Notes under the pieces: generated by a model | What the model was told of the DNA's origin: nothing | The model's database searches: none | The model's input: the letters and a program-made list of their open reading frames with translations, nothing else | Program-made: the position numbers and the translations under genes | NCBI GenBank assembly: GCA_964019425.1 | Contig: OZ025796.1 | Coordinates: 124,001 to 188,000 of the forward strand | From: Flectonema sp. DT1601 | Taxonomy: Eukaryota > Euglenozoa > Diplonemea > Diplonemida > Diplonemidae | Direction of reading: 5' to 3' | Length of the DNA stretch: 64,000 nucleotides | In this document: positions 9,837-23,200 of the stretch, piece after piece | Numbering within the stretch: position 1 is the first letter of the stretch | How the letters are laid out: every line of letters begins with the position of its first letter

Positions 9837-12745
9837 CTATGCATTATCACCTTCTCGGAGCCTGTTTAGAAGGTCAGTTTTCTTACCTGTTGCTGGGATG
9901 CTTCGAGCGGTGCACTCCACCTGGTTAGTTTTGAAATTGATAACGTTAAATCATAAGAGGGTAAAAAGTTAAGTAAAACCCATACTTGTAACTCACGATA
10001 AGTCATAGACGAATACTTGTCAGCAGCAGCATCTGCCTGACCAGGTGATGCCACCATTTCAACATCTTGATCTTGATCAGCTGCTTCTGTAGTTGTGGTT
10101 TCTGGTTCTGGTTCGTCGTTGGCTTCCATGTCCTCCATCTCAACGTCTTGTTGATCGACTACTCGTTCAATTGCACAGAAGTCTTTGATTCTTAAAGTTC
10201 TTGGGACGTCTATGAACGTATCACGTGCCTCTTTTAAACTAATAGATCCATCACACTTCGCTGCGAGAGTAGCATTTATTAAAGTCTTTGCATTGAACGT
10301 CTCTCCTGCTGTTGATGGTTTTCCCTTCTCTACGACTCTCGCGAAATATTGAAAGGCGAGTACTCCATCTCTGTCAATGTCTTTTGTAACTTCTTTTTGA
10401 GGTCCAGTTTCCCCAGTCTTCGATGATTCGATTAGCTCGCTGTACTTCGCGTTTGTTTCTTTGAGAAGCTTGTCTTTGATCTGTTTTTTTTTTATTTTTT
10501 TTATTCATAGATGGAAGTGCCCTACAATTTGGAGGGCCTGTAGGGCATCCGACGAAGCAACAGGTTAAGCGACACAGATCATTTCTGGAACTGATACTCA
10601 CAGTTATCAGCCCAGCTGTTGAATTACTTGAAGTTCCGTACAACAAAACATTCTTTGTGGATGAACAATGGGGAGGTGAAGCGAAATAATCAAGAAGAGG
10701 GGCTACCAGCTACAATCCCCCATCTTATAAACAATCTCAACGCTCCTGGAAGAACAGAGAACTACAGTCTCTTTCAGGCTCACTACCCACTCTAGTCGAG
10801 TAGATAAAACAGGCGATATTGCCCATTTACACTGACGAGATGGGTGCCGAATATGAAAACTGGATTGGACCAAAGGTGAGTTCACAGGTTTCTACTGTCA
10901 GGAGGCATGGCAGGATATTCTTCAAGATGACTATCCTTGTCTAGATAGTGCCTTTTCTTCTCTTGACGTCATCGCCTCCAACAAAAGGCGCAGGACAGAC
11001 TGTTGCAGCTTTTACTCGTAGAGCACAGCTTTTCATTAACAAGGATATAGGTTCTCTCAAACCATAGCAATGCTGACACTCAAGAGGAAGGGTACGGAAC
11101 TTCCAGCGATGGGAGTATTAGTAATTAAACTAACGCTGGTTCGTTCATCATATGGGATTCCTTTTATCGGGGTTTGTTTTATTTTGGCAATGCTTTCCTG
11201 TTGCACATTGCTGCGAGCTACAAGAAACTCTCAGCAAAATCCCTACGGTGTAAAAAAGAAACCTATCATCCCCGTATCACTCACATCATCCCGTACTACC
11301 CAGGTTGGAATTGGAATGCATAGACTGCACAGTTATCACATGTTACTTTCATTTTTCTCTCAGAACAAGAAGGATCTAACTATTTGTTGTGGCTGGTCCT
11401 CACGGTACCTTGTGAGAAAAAAAAAGAAGTTTACTGGTGGCAAGTAAACTGATGTCCGCCATGTTTATTATTAAATTTAATTATTGTAATATTGGCTTAA
11501 AAGAAAAGGCGGAAGACATACCGCAACTCTGCCTGGCTTCTTTTCTTCAACTTCCATTTCTGTTTCACCGCAGTCGTCATCGTCCCATTCAGCTTGTAAT
11601 TTTTTGAGATCTTCGGCGATTTCGTTTGATTTTTGAAGTTCCAATTCCTTAACTCTGTTGATAATCTTTTCTTCAGCACTCTTCAACATGTTTCTGTATT
11701 CTGTAACAGCCTGAGCTTCGTCGGATCTACGAGACAAGAAATTAGACACCTCCGACAAAAGTACAGACATCGTGATCTCATCAAGGATTTGAAATGCCGT
11801 ATTTACTTCAAGAGACTTGTTAGTTATTCCAGCAGAGCCTTCTCCTAAAAGAGTTAGAAATGGAACTGTAACAGGTGTCACTAGTCTGGTTGTTATCGCT
11901 GGTTTTGCTTCGATCTTTTCCGCTGTTTCGGTTGCCTCAACTGCTTCTACCGCAGCCTGTTCTTCAGCCAAACTCTTAAATACAGCAGCATCAGATATTT
12001 GTCTAAGGTCTGGTAGGACGTAAGTCGTTGTGTAGGATTGTGATCTATCTTTTTTCTCATGTGTAATCTCACATATTTTTGTCCAAGTAACTCCTGAGAA
12101 GTCGACACCAGTTTGCTGCTGAAGAAGAGTTTGAAGACCAGAAAGTGGATCATCTCTACTAACAATACCCCCATAACAGAATGGATTCTTATCAGTACCG
12201 GTACTATTCTTAGCACACACTAGTGATAGTGATTCAAGGATTGATGAGTTTTCAGATGTTGGATTATTAAATACGATTAGAGCTCTGTAACATGTTTCAC
12301 TCTCACCAGGAACACCATTCAAAGGTTTCAGAGATGGGTTCACTTTAGCAGCTCCCTTCTCTTCAGCAGCAATAGTTTCTTTATCGTTAACAGTGTGTTG
12401 CAATGGTTGTAAGAATGGAAGTGATGTGACCTCGTCAATAAAAGACTGTACTGAAAGTACACTCTCTGCCAATTGATGAGTAGCTGCTTTTCCTGTTCTA
12501 GCAAGTTGCTCATGAGCTGATCTCTGACCAGTGCTAAATGGAAGAAATGAAAGAATCTCAGCAAACACTTGTGGTCTCTTTACTGGTGCAGGTGTTGGTG
12601 CTGTTGCTCTACCTGCCTCACCTCTTGATGAATAAGGAGAGTACCGTGTTCCTACTATTGGTGGTCCACCACCTCTCTTTCCACCACCACCACCACCACC
12701 ACCACCACCGCCGTTTCGCCGTCTGTGTGTTGAGGGCCCTCCCAT
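9837..12745 (-). CDS. CCAR/DBC1-like protein: inactive Nudix-like domain plus SAP domain, three exons
   Basis: Exons are 12745-11522, 10480-9986 and 9920-9837, all phase 0, giving about 600 residues. The N-terminus is RGG/glycine-rich. A central segment (YRALIVFNNP, then DPLSGLQTLLQQQTGVDFS and TYVLPDL) matches the pattern of the catalytically dead Nudix domain of CCAR1/CCAR2. A charged helical region with an acidic stretch (WDDDDCGETEMEVEE) follows, then a possible EF-hand-like part (DIDRDGVLAFQYF). The last two exons together encode a SAP domain (MTYRELQ-VECTARSIPATGKKTDLLNRL), which confirms the small terminal exon. In animals this family acts in transcription and RNA processing in the nucleus. 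Intron 1 is unusually long (about 1,040 bp) and holds foreign-looking DNA; intron 2 is 65 bp. The family call rests on domain order and pattern, not on strong identity. Confidence 0.65.
10500..11450. mobile_element. Relic-like insertion inside intron 1 of the CCAR-like gene
   Basis: This segment has more balanced base composition than neighbouring spacers and coding-looking patches on the plus strand, opposite to all genes. One open patch runs from about 10506 to 10685 and another from 11070 to 11447. It fills an intron that would otherwise be about 65-100 bp like the others. I cannot assign a transposon family, and no clear terminal repeats were found. Confidence 0.35.
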
Positions 12746-12939
12746 TATTTTATTTGTCTTTTGATGCTGTGAATAGTTTGGTCAAAAAAAATGTAATAAA
12801 AAAATTTAAAAAAAAAAAAAAAAAACACAACCAAACCACAATGTTATGTCATTTGAGCACACAACACCAATGAAAGACATCACTGACTGAAATATTCTTA
12901 TTGAGAAAGGAAACAATCTCTCAGTTGATAGTAGCCTAC

Positions 12940-13197
12940 CTACTTGTCATTATTTGTGGTCACTTCAACATCAAATACCCTTCCTTTTCGTTCTCTGCTT
13001 TCTAATAGTATGCGTTCATCATTCATCCTCTTTGCGTGAAGTTCTCTCTTAAAACCATTTCTCCGTTTCACAGCTTCCTTTGCCCACAATTTCTGACTGA
13101 GTCTATATAACTGAGTTGTGTCTTGAGCTGCTTTTTCACTCATGTTGTTACTTATTTCATAATATCGTCGTTGGACCATTAGTGAAGAGCGATACAT
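12940..13197 (-). CDS. Small basic protein of unknown function
   Basis: 85 residues, rich in Arg and Lys, largely helical by composition (MVQRRYYEISNN, LWAKEAVKRRNGFKRELHAKR). It starts at an ATG preceded on the minus strand by a pyrimidine-rich stretch (GTCTCCTTTTATTCGAAG) that could serve as a splice acceptor. No family is recognised. Its size and charge would suit a mitochondrial ribosomal or small RNA-associated protein, but nothing shows this directly. It lies between the CCAR-like and RPA3-like genes in the same orientation. Confidence 0.45.
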   Translation of the reverse strand: MYRSSLMVQRRYYEISNNMSEKAAQDTTQLYRLSQKLWAKEAVKRRNGFKRELHAKRMNDERILLESRERKGRVFDVEVTTNNDK

Positions 13198-13622
13198 CTT
13201 ATTTCAAATCCTACTTCGAATAAAAGGAGACGAACTTTATCAATACGATCTATTCTTTGCCTTCCTTCAAATCATTTTTTACCTTTGAGATGTGTAATTG
13301 AAAGTTAATTACAATCGACTAACACAAAATAGAAAGTTGCCTACAATTGGAAGCTGTTTTTCCCAAAAGTGGGAGGTAAACGACTCGACTTTTTTTTTTC
13401 TTCTTTTTTTTCTTCCGTTTACGGGGGGAAACTTTTTTTTTTTTTTTTTGCATTTTCCTGCTGAGAATTTACAAACTCTCCATAACAAGAATGCCTCATT
13501 TTTTTTTAATTTTTCCTTCCCCCCTCCTGCCTACATAACAAACGTAACGAATGCTTACAAAAGGTGAGGACCTCTTGCTTAACTAAAATGACAAAATTCT
13601 CACTTTTTACAAACCGACTTGG
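13198..13622. other. Intergenic spacer, T-rich
   Basis: No coding region is seen. It holds T runs near 13389-13410 and 13433-13450 between the small basic protein and the RPA3-like gene. Confidence 0.5.
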
Positions 13623-14080
13623 CTATGCACCGAAGATGTTTGGGTACTGGTTACGAAGCTTGCACTGTGTGTGTTGTGTTGGTTGTGTTTTAATGTCATT
13701 TATGAAATTAATAATCACAAAAAAGTACATACGATCTCACTGTAAAGCTCTGTGTCGGAGTGTTCTTCAGTCATGGAAACACTTCCCTCATCTCTGATTC
13801 GGATTTCTACGGAGGCTCCTGCCATTTGTAAGTTGACAGTTCCTCTGATTAAAACGTTGTCTAGGAGTTCATCACCGGGGTTTTTCTCTAGAGTAATTGT
13901 TACTCCGTCTGTTGTCACGGCTGTTACTTCACCCCCTACAACCTGAGCAATTCTGGCTAAGATCGAAACAGTCTTTCCATTCCATCTTGAATCCCCTAAT
14001 TCGCATCCCAATACCATCGGGTATGTCTTTCCAACTTCACCCATCACTCCTTCTGTAGTAGTTCCAGATTCGAAATCCAT
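13623..14080 (-). CDS. RPA3: RPA3/RPA14-like OB-fold subunit of replication protein A, two exons
   Basis: Exon 1 is 14080-13733 and exon 2 is 13664-13623, with a 68-bp intron (GTATGT...ACACAG). The product is about 129 residues, near the usual 115-125. Exon 1 gives a single OB-fold pattern (GKTVSILARIAQVVGGEVTA, then DGVTITL and VLIRGTVN). The tiny second exon completes the typical C-terminal helix (DTELYSEI-CKLRNQYPNIFGA), matching the ELYN...QYP/LFP ending of RPA3. That match is the main reason for accepting the splice. RPA3 stabilises the single-stranded DNA-binding trimer in the nucleus. The start was taken as the ATG before DFESGT; a longer upstream reading to 14146 has no domain support. 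Confidence 0.7.
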
Positions 14081-14248
14081 TTCTTTTAACAAATTCGATA
14101 GAGATAAAAAATCTGTGATAACTAACGTTAAATAACAACCACACAAGACACATATAAAGATAACTAAATAAGTATAAAGAACTATAGTATTACCACAGTA
14201 GTGATCTCCAAATGAACAGATACAAAATAAAATTGTGTAAATGATTAA

Positions 14249-17200
14249 TTAATGTAAACATAAAACAGATATCAGCAAGACAATCATCACATAATGAGGT
14301 CTGTCGACTGATGCTATTGAACTATCAACTGGTCCGTCGTAATAAATACCTTCAGAGCTATATGACCAAGGAGGTAACACCGGCTCTGGAGTCGGCGGTA
14401 AAGTCACCAACTCTGAAACTACTTTGAACGATTGTTGCAAGATACTCTCACTACCTCCAGGTGAGACAGCATCTTGGAGAAGAAACAAAACAGAATCAGG
14501 ATTAGAAGATGAAACGGTAAAGAAAACTTTATAAATAGTCTCAGCAAACTGTAAGACTCTATACGTTCGGGAGTCGCATGATATTCTTTCACCAGTTTTG
14601 ATAGAATGCCTACAAAGTTTATCAATTCGCATATGTGACACATCCACAGCTGTTGTAGTTTCAATAACTGATAAGAACAGCAGCGGATCAAATGTAGTCC
14701 CCTGAACGCTTAATACAAAATGAACATCAGATAAAATTTGTTGAGTCAGAGTAAAAGAATTATATCCAACAAGTTGAACTGTAAAGGTTAAGTTCCCAAC
14801 CTCAAGATCGAGAGTCCCAGATTGAATTTCAGTTTCGAGTCGGAATAAGAATTCAACGACACCACCCACCGCAATGACATTCGTTGTATTTCCAACTATG
14901 AACGAATTATCTGAATTTGAAACCATCAGCGTGTGTTCCGTGAAATAATCACCACTGTGTCTCTCACCTGAAGCTGTAGTCGTTTCTAATTTTATGATAT
15001 TATTACGCAGCGCGAATACCTCTAATTGTTGATTAGAAAAGAGTCTTAAACCTGAAACAGGAACCCAAACAATATTTGTTTTGAGAATTGGAAAAGAATC
15101 CATCCTCACAATAAACCAATTAACAATATCAACAGTTGAGGTATCATTACTGACAGAATCAAAGTCGTCATTTGGTTGTGATAGAAATAGTTCACCAGAT
15201 CCGTTGAAGAAATTAAATCCAAAACCTGACGATAATGGATTCATTAGTTTCCAAGGGTCAAACTGATCATCTTCATCTGAAATAAAAACAGCAGTGAACT
15301 GCTCTCCATTAATAGAACTGTCAACGTTACCAAAGTCATCCACAGCTGATATTTTTATAATCGCTTGTTTGGTTCCTTGAACATCAACACCCATGGGTAG
15401 ATCATTTACCAATTTTGTCGCTTGAATGCCAATTGTGAAATTATCACTCTCTCCATGTATCAGTCGATTACTACCTGTAAGGTGGATCTCAACAGAGAAT
15501 GAGCATTTTTTATTTTTAAACGTCGGCTGTAATGCTTTCACCGTGACTGTAGATTCACCTTCGACAGTGTTTTCACTTCTAGTTTCGATGTCACAAGTTC
15601 CATTGTTTGATATTATAACAACTGAAGATCCACGGTCACCCAAAACAATATTGTTATTTTTATCTAAAATCGACACAATAAAAACAGCATCAACCCCAAC
15701 AACTATATCACTAACCTGGTTCACCACAGCTGAGTATGCTTCTTGAGAAACAAACACCAACTCATAATTTATTATTGGCAGACTCCCTTTAAACAACACA
15801 GCACATGTTCCAACAGCGTTAAACGACAATAACACAATCGACGTATTGGTAAGAGTGTGAGAGTATAGCCCAGATATGGATTGTTTTGGAATGTCACAAA
15901 CACTTCCATAAATTGAAACATCAATCGAGATTCTATTCATTTGATAATTGTGAACAGTATTTCCAAGTGAATCTTCTACTGCTACGACGATATTCACTTC
16001 ATTCCCGAGTACAACATTTAAAGAGCTGACATGCAATCGAAGAGCTGTTGCTGTTGGTTCAATAAGTGATATCGCAATGCTACCTTTTGATGTGATTCCT
16101 GGATTGATTTGAAGGATGCAAATCTTTTCAGTTGTCGCAGTGAATCTAACAGACAATTCCATAACAGATCGTTCCTCAAAGACTATCGTTTTATTATTCG
16201 ATATGCTTTCGATACCTCGAACAGCAAAAATACAACTGCTGTTAAGTACGACTAGTGATTTTTTAACATAAACGACAGTTGGAGGTTCGTAGCTGGTAAT
16301 TGATACTGCGAACCAGTTTAAAAAAGCAACAGGTGATCCCCAAGATAGTCGACGTTGACTGCGTTCGATTCCGAATAGAATCTTATTTTGAATCGGCGAC
16401 ATGATAGAAATCTTTTTACTTTCACCGAAGATCTGCATGTTTGATGTGAAACTTGTACAACAAGTAACTGATATCGTTGACACTCCTGAAGACGTAAACG
16501 ATCCATTAATAGAAACTTCTCCATCTCGAAACAGCAACAACTCCCCTTCAGATACTTGGAATGATCCCTTCGGTAATATCAACGAATACCTCGCAAATAA
16601 ATGTCTCATCGAAGTGTCTCCACCAACACTGAAATCCCTCCAACCGAAATTATCGACTGCCGTTACTTTTACCATCAGCGTTTGATTAACGTAGAATGGG
16701 GGTTTTGATGTTATTGTAATCATCAGTGTTGAAGCTGATGCATAAATTGGCATTACCCAATTTTGGTTTGTGTCACTTCGTAATGACAGAAGACACCTTG
16801 AACATGGATGTGATACTTCCAATAGAATAGAATACAATCCATTATCGATTGTTGAATCTTTTACTCGTATCAACACTGATCCGTTGGTTACAAAAAGACT
16901 TCGTCTTGAATCGATAAACTCCCTGTGTTGTAACACAGTATTACCACCACCATCAATAGCCTCCAGTACTACTGAGAAGGCTTGTAGTCTTATCGCTGTT
17001 TTCGGATGGTATCTTATGATGTATTTCTTAAAAGGGGCTTCAATACGAAACACTTGTCCACTGACACCTGTCAGGTAGAATTCTCTCTCAGATAACCCTC
17101 CTCCGGGAACATTCATCGGACGTACTGCAATCCTACAGGCAATACAGCTTTCACTAAAGAATAACACCACTGAAGTCTCCGCTGAGGTAAAAAAATGACT

Positions 17201-20200
17201 CTTAGGTTCAATTCCGAGTGAACGATTCTTTTGATACATCTGATTAGAGATGTGAGTAGGATCTGGAATGACAGAGAAGTGCAATGTGACACCAGAAGAC
17301 GGAGAACTGACAGCAATCTTGTTGAACATTTTTAAGACAGAGGAGAAGCTGATTGGGACGCCAACAGCAACTGAGAGCATATTTGATGGCAACACGTGAT
17401 TTAGTGCCACCAACTGAGGAGTACCAACTTTAACAGAAACATTAACATCAACATACGAGTACCTAGCTGGCAGCACGCAGTCAACAGTTGTGCAGGAGTC
17501 TGGAAGAAGTGAAAATCTAATTTCACAGTTCTCGCAAGGTGATCCAAAATGAAGCCAAACAATCGAAGCACCATTAACAACCTTTGCTGGAGAAGTCAAT
17601 AACGGAAGTCCAGCATTACAACCTGTAGTAGGTGATAATAAAGTTGGGGTTACGATACCTGATATTGACAGTGATGGATATCCGTGAGAGTCAACAACAT
17701 TGACGCTAACTGGGAATGCTTGTTTTGCTATCGCAGTACCATCTTGTAATGACCAAGAAGGGTTACCAGATTGTAAAACATTATCAGATGAAACAATCTG
17801 AACTGATGAACCTGACACTCCACTTACAACAACTCTTGATGGTAGTTCTGGTGCTCTCCAGTATGTTGAATGTGGGAAGGTGTAAGAGCCGAGTGGGAAT
17901 CCCAATTGGTTAGTTGCCTCAGTCATAACTTTTAGTCTTCCCCACATATCTCTCGATAAGGAATCATCCTTAGTCGCTGGGTTCAGTCCAAGTATTGAAA
18001 ATTGTAATCCACTTCGATTCCCATTTAGAACATCTGAGAGCCGCCGTTCAATTGACGAGGTTCCCGAAAGCCATTTAGATATGACTTCTTCTCCATCATC
18101 TTGACACTGTGAGTTGGGACATGTGAAACGTTGAACACCAACACCCCCTTCTTTACGTAGATAAACTCTCGCAGATAAAGAATAATCAATAATCCCAGCA
18201 TCATCAACAGCGTAGACCTGAAGGTTTATGAGAGGATCAGTAACTGGATACGCACCTCTAGCTGGTAATCTCGTAGCGTTGGTGTCATTAACCGGCAGGT
18301 CAGGTTTTATAAACAACGATGTGGCTACAGGTCTCAACGATACAGCTATCTTACTACCAGATACGACTTTTGCAGAATCTTCAAAAGAGATAAAACATTG
18401 AAGACAAGGTGACGTAATATGAAAATGAAACACAGCTTCACCCTTTACAAAAGGAGCTCCTAATTTTGAGTGATTCACATTAGACATTACCAAAGAACCC
18501 CCATTACCTTCTGTTGCTTTATTACCAACAAATTGCGAAGACAAAACTGCGTATCCTCTCTTCGATTGCCCAGAGTAACTGGCGTCAGGTGTTTTGTAAG
18601 CGTCAGCAGCAAACACAGTCATTGTAACTTGTTCTTTGGTTTTTAACTCGTACCAGTTTGGATTTAATTGTGCAACGACCCCGGGTCCTTCAAGTGTTTT
18701 TATTAGGTATTGAGTTGCAACTGGTCGAGAGAAGATCTCAAATGATGTGAGTTCACAGCTGCGAGTTGTTTCTAACTGCGTCCAGGAATCTGATGAAATA
18801 GGTGCTGAAAACTTTATAAAACAATTCGAACAAACAGACGCAAACTGTGCGAGGATATGAACCATTCCGTTAACAAGTTGATAATTTTTATTTTCCTCAA
18901 CCAGATTAACTCCACTACTACCAGACAACTTTACAGATATTGACGATCTAATATTTAATCCCGTTGAGCTCACTGTTCTAACAATTACATAAAACTGAGA
19001 ACCAACTGATGCTCTGTGAAGTCTTGGATTCGGATCTGCTGAGCATTCTATTCTATCAATAGTACTGACAACACTAAAAGGTGATAACGACAAGATAGAT
19101 CCTCCCCATGAATTTCTAACTGAAATGATACATCTCTGACAAGGTGTAGTAACTCTGAGGTTTTTAAACGTTGCGATTCCGTCAACAAAACTAGCCGTAA
19201 GATTTCCCAATAAGAGTGGTTTATCATAATCTAAACCACAGCAATCGGATAAGAAGACCGTTCCCAAACCCTGATTGCCATCATCTCGAATACCACGACC
19301 ATCAACAGCTGTTATTACTAGTGTTTCAAAATAAACATTCATTCCAATCATATTTGATAGCTCAGACAACAATAGTAATCTACTGCTAATAGTTCTTATC
19401 GACACAAATATAGAACAGTTTGAAAACTTGTTTCCGTTTGATAAAATAACTGTTAGCTTACACTTACTTAATTTGCTACATCCCTGAAGCATTTTAATAC
19501 TTATAATTAAATTTCGTTTATCGTGTGGTGGTGTTGGAGATGAAGTTGAAATCGGAACAGCAACAATACGACCAGATATGGGAGGGATGTGTAAGGTGTG
19601 TTGAAGCATCGCATCAACAGAAACAGGGATTCCTTCATGATTCTCACCTCTTAGCTCGAAGTCATAGATCTCCCCAACTTGAAATATACCCTCGGGTACT
19701 TGATTGAGTGATATTATCCTTTCAGCTTTGACTGGTTTTATTAATACATCTAATCTACCCATAGTAATCCACTCTCCGTCATCACGATAAATACCTACAT
19801 TAAATACCAATACTATACTGTTCATTAATGGCTTTGTTGGTTTCAGTTTAAATATTGAACTGAGCTCTCCTTTTTTAAATTCCGACTTAAACACAAGTCC
19901 CGTATCACTTGCACATCCTCCAACACAGTTAATGTTGATTTGTCTGAGCGCGCTTGAGTGACTTTCGTTGAAAAAAACCCACGCAGGATACGATGTCGAC
20001 TCAGCAAAAACTGAGTTGTTGTTTAATAAAAATGATTTTATTAAAAGCGATTGTCCTTCCCAAAGTGTTTTATAATACAAATTACCTGGATTGATATGCG
20101 GGATAGGTACGATAACATTCACCATACTGGGTGACAATATCACTGGAGCAGACTGAATACCATTCCAATGCATTGAAGTATCTGACAGAGTGGAAATCGC

Positions 20201-23200
20201 TTTTCCCTTAACAACACATTCTTCATAATAGCATCCATGTGGTATTTGGATCACGACAGATGCGTGTCCTTTGTTAAAAAAAGTTTTATCTTTACCCCAT
20301 CCGTATAAATTATTGTTATCAGTACAAGTTTGAGAAGTGACAGAGTATGAGTTTCGTAAGAATGATTTACCTGACAGGGTGACTATAATGTAACATGACC
20401 AGTGATCTACTACTACTTGTCCTCGGTCTGATAGTAGAAAAAATGATAATCTAAAAAACGAACCTTCACTAACAACGTCATTCGTATAATTGTCTAAGAC
20501 AGTAAATGAATTTGATAATATTTCCAAATCCTCGTATGTAACGTTCATTGATTTAATTTTAAAGTCTTCACTCCCAGTTGTTAATTGTTGAGTTCCAAGA
20601 GACGCACTCTCTCCATTTCTCAACGCTAATGTTGGAATTTGAATCCAAACACCAGATCGTATCCTAGTCCCAACAGCAGAATTCCTTCTTATGTAACAAA
20701 CAACATTAAATGTGTTTGATTTCCATGATTCTGTTGACAGTACTAAAGTTTCAGCTTGTGATAAATAACCTGATGAACTAAGAGATGATGTCAATGGATG
20801 TAGTGAAGTATCACCTGACAGACATCCGAGTGGATTAGTTAAAAGTGATATTACTTTTATACTGTCAGCTGTTGACACTTTTTCAGGTATTTCAGTTTCC
20901 TGAACTGAAATCGCTGATATAGACGGAGCTGATTCCGGGATTGGTACACTCGTAGCCCACTCATCTATTAATGAAACTTTTCTTACCAAACTATTCCATA
21001 AGTAGTAGACAGCTGATTGGACTACATCTATCCTACCAACACTTATCCAAATATCAACCCTACTGTAGTAATAACATAAAGTATACTTACCTTCTATGGG
21101 AGGAACAACAGCTGAAATAGTCATCGAAGTAGTGGTAGAAGATGATAAGTTACTAGTTTGGGTGGTTATGTTGATGGAAGTATCAGTGCAACTGTCAGGT
21201 AACTCTTCAGATACAATCATAAATAAATCAGTATCCGAAGAAATAGAATTACTAACACCGTCTACCTTGATACTATTCTCTAACACAGACCCAGCCACAA
21301 TCGCTGTCGGAACATCCGTAGCGTTGTAAGATGAACTTCCAGTGAATGATGCTTGTCGGACTTCCTCGATAATTTGAAGGAGGGAGGTGCTATTTAATGG
21401 TTTAATCTCCAACCAAATACCTCCAGTAGCTTCATTCTTATAACATATTCGATACTGTCCTGATTGCCTAGGTAGTGTTATGGTTAATAATGAATATTGT
21501 AGATTCTTATAACCACTCGGTCTGATTATGTTAGTCGCTACTCGTGGAGATCCAGATCCACAGAAATACTTTTCAGATATTATCTCAGCAAAGTCGATGT
21601 CAGGATTGAAAGAAACACATTGCGGACAACTACTCCGAGAGAATCGAACTTGAACGATACTTCCTCCAATATAAGTATCTGTTCCTAGAGAAGGTAGTAT
21701 AGAGTACATCATAAAGGATGATGTGATACTAACAGAGGGTGTCATTTGAAACCAAGACTGCGACGTTCCATAACAAGCAACCATCTTCTGCGGTATTTTA
21801 AAATCGTGAACCGGATTTGTATATTTTGATATCGCGATTTTTGATCCATTTAAAGATGTTTTTAATTGAAAATTTGACGTTAAAGTTTCCTGAACAGCTT
21901 GTTGTTGACAGTCGATGTCGGTTCCTTTATACAAAACTAATTTAAAGGAATCAGACGACTGCAAACTATGACCAAAATCACTATAAAACACGATCTCTGA
22001 TAACGATCCTGAACGACTTGATGACACGCTATGACGAACAGTGAAACCATTCGATGGAGTCAAACCTTTTGTTCTTTCATTCGTATTGGTTACTTCTATC
22101 GATAGCTGTAAAACATTTTCTGATCCAAAAGGAAAATAACACAACGAATACGACTCTCGACTCCCAATCTGTTTTGGTAATAAAACAGAAAACGTTGCTG
22201 TACTATAACCCGAAGAATCAGTGACTGGAATTGAAATCGTTTGATAAGACTCCAGAGGAGTTAAATAGCAAAATGATTCGTTTTGAAGAATTGAGATTAT
22301 GTCATTTGGATTCATGATGTATTTGTCTTTGTGTGATTTTAACGTAACGAGAGTTATCGATGATTCAATTAGTTCAGAAACAGATGCGTAGAGTTGTATC
22401 TCAGCTGATGTTCGAAGTATAAAAGAATCCTCTTGTCGATAAACAACTCCATCACTTCCGGGAGCTCTGTAATATCGGTTTTCAAAATAGTTCGGATTCT
22501 CAATCGTTATCCAATTCCGAGAACCTAATTTCAGACATACGAAATATCCATCTGTCTCACCACTACTACTTCCTGAGACCAGTGATGGGAATGAGAAAGG
22601 AGGTAATAGTAACCATGCTGTCAACATCCCTTTGTTAATATTAGTATCGATGGAGTTGTACTGTGAGATGTCCCACGTCTCACTTAGTGGATGTAAAGGA
22701 TTGTCTGCGAGACAATTCCCATTCACATATGAACTTATAATTTTAACAGCGATGCTTCGTTCGTCAACGATGGTGTCAACTTCGTGCCAGGTATTTTTCA
22801 CCGGGCTTATCGTTTTGCTCGAAACGACGTCAAAGAGAACGACCGGAGCAAAAGTACCTCCGCGGGTATCGTTGATCGAGTAAGTCACGTTTACGGTGGT
22901 CGCAGTCGGGTGGACCAAACTTCCTAAAACTCTCCAATTATCATCTTGTTGTCGATAGCAAACAAAACTACTTTGAGTAGGTACCTTAAAGTAACCGTAC
23001 GTAGTATTCGATATTTCTTCATCGACTTTCATAAAATTAATTTCTCGTGGATTACCTCCCAAGTCAAAACTCTCCAGATCACTATCACTATGCCAACATC
23101 CTTTATAAGGATATAAAGTCTCAGAAGCAGTGTCGTATAACTGAGAAGGATATGAAAAGAAAACACTATACGGGACGACACGAAATGCATCACCACCAAC

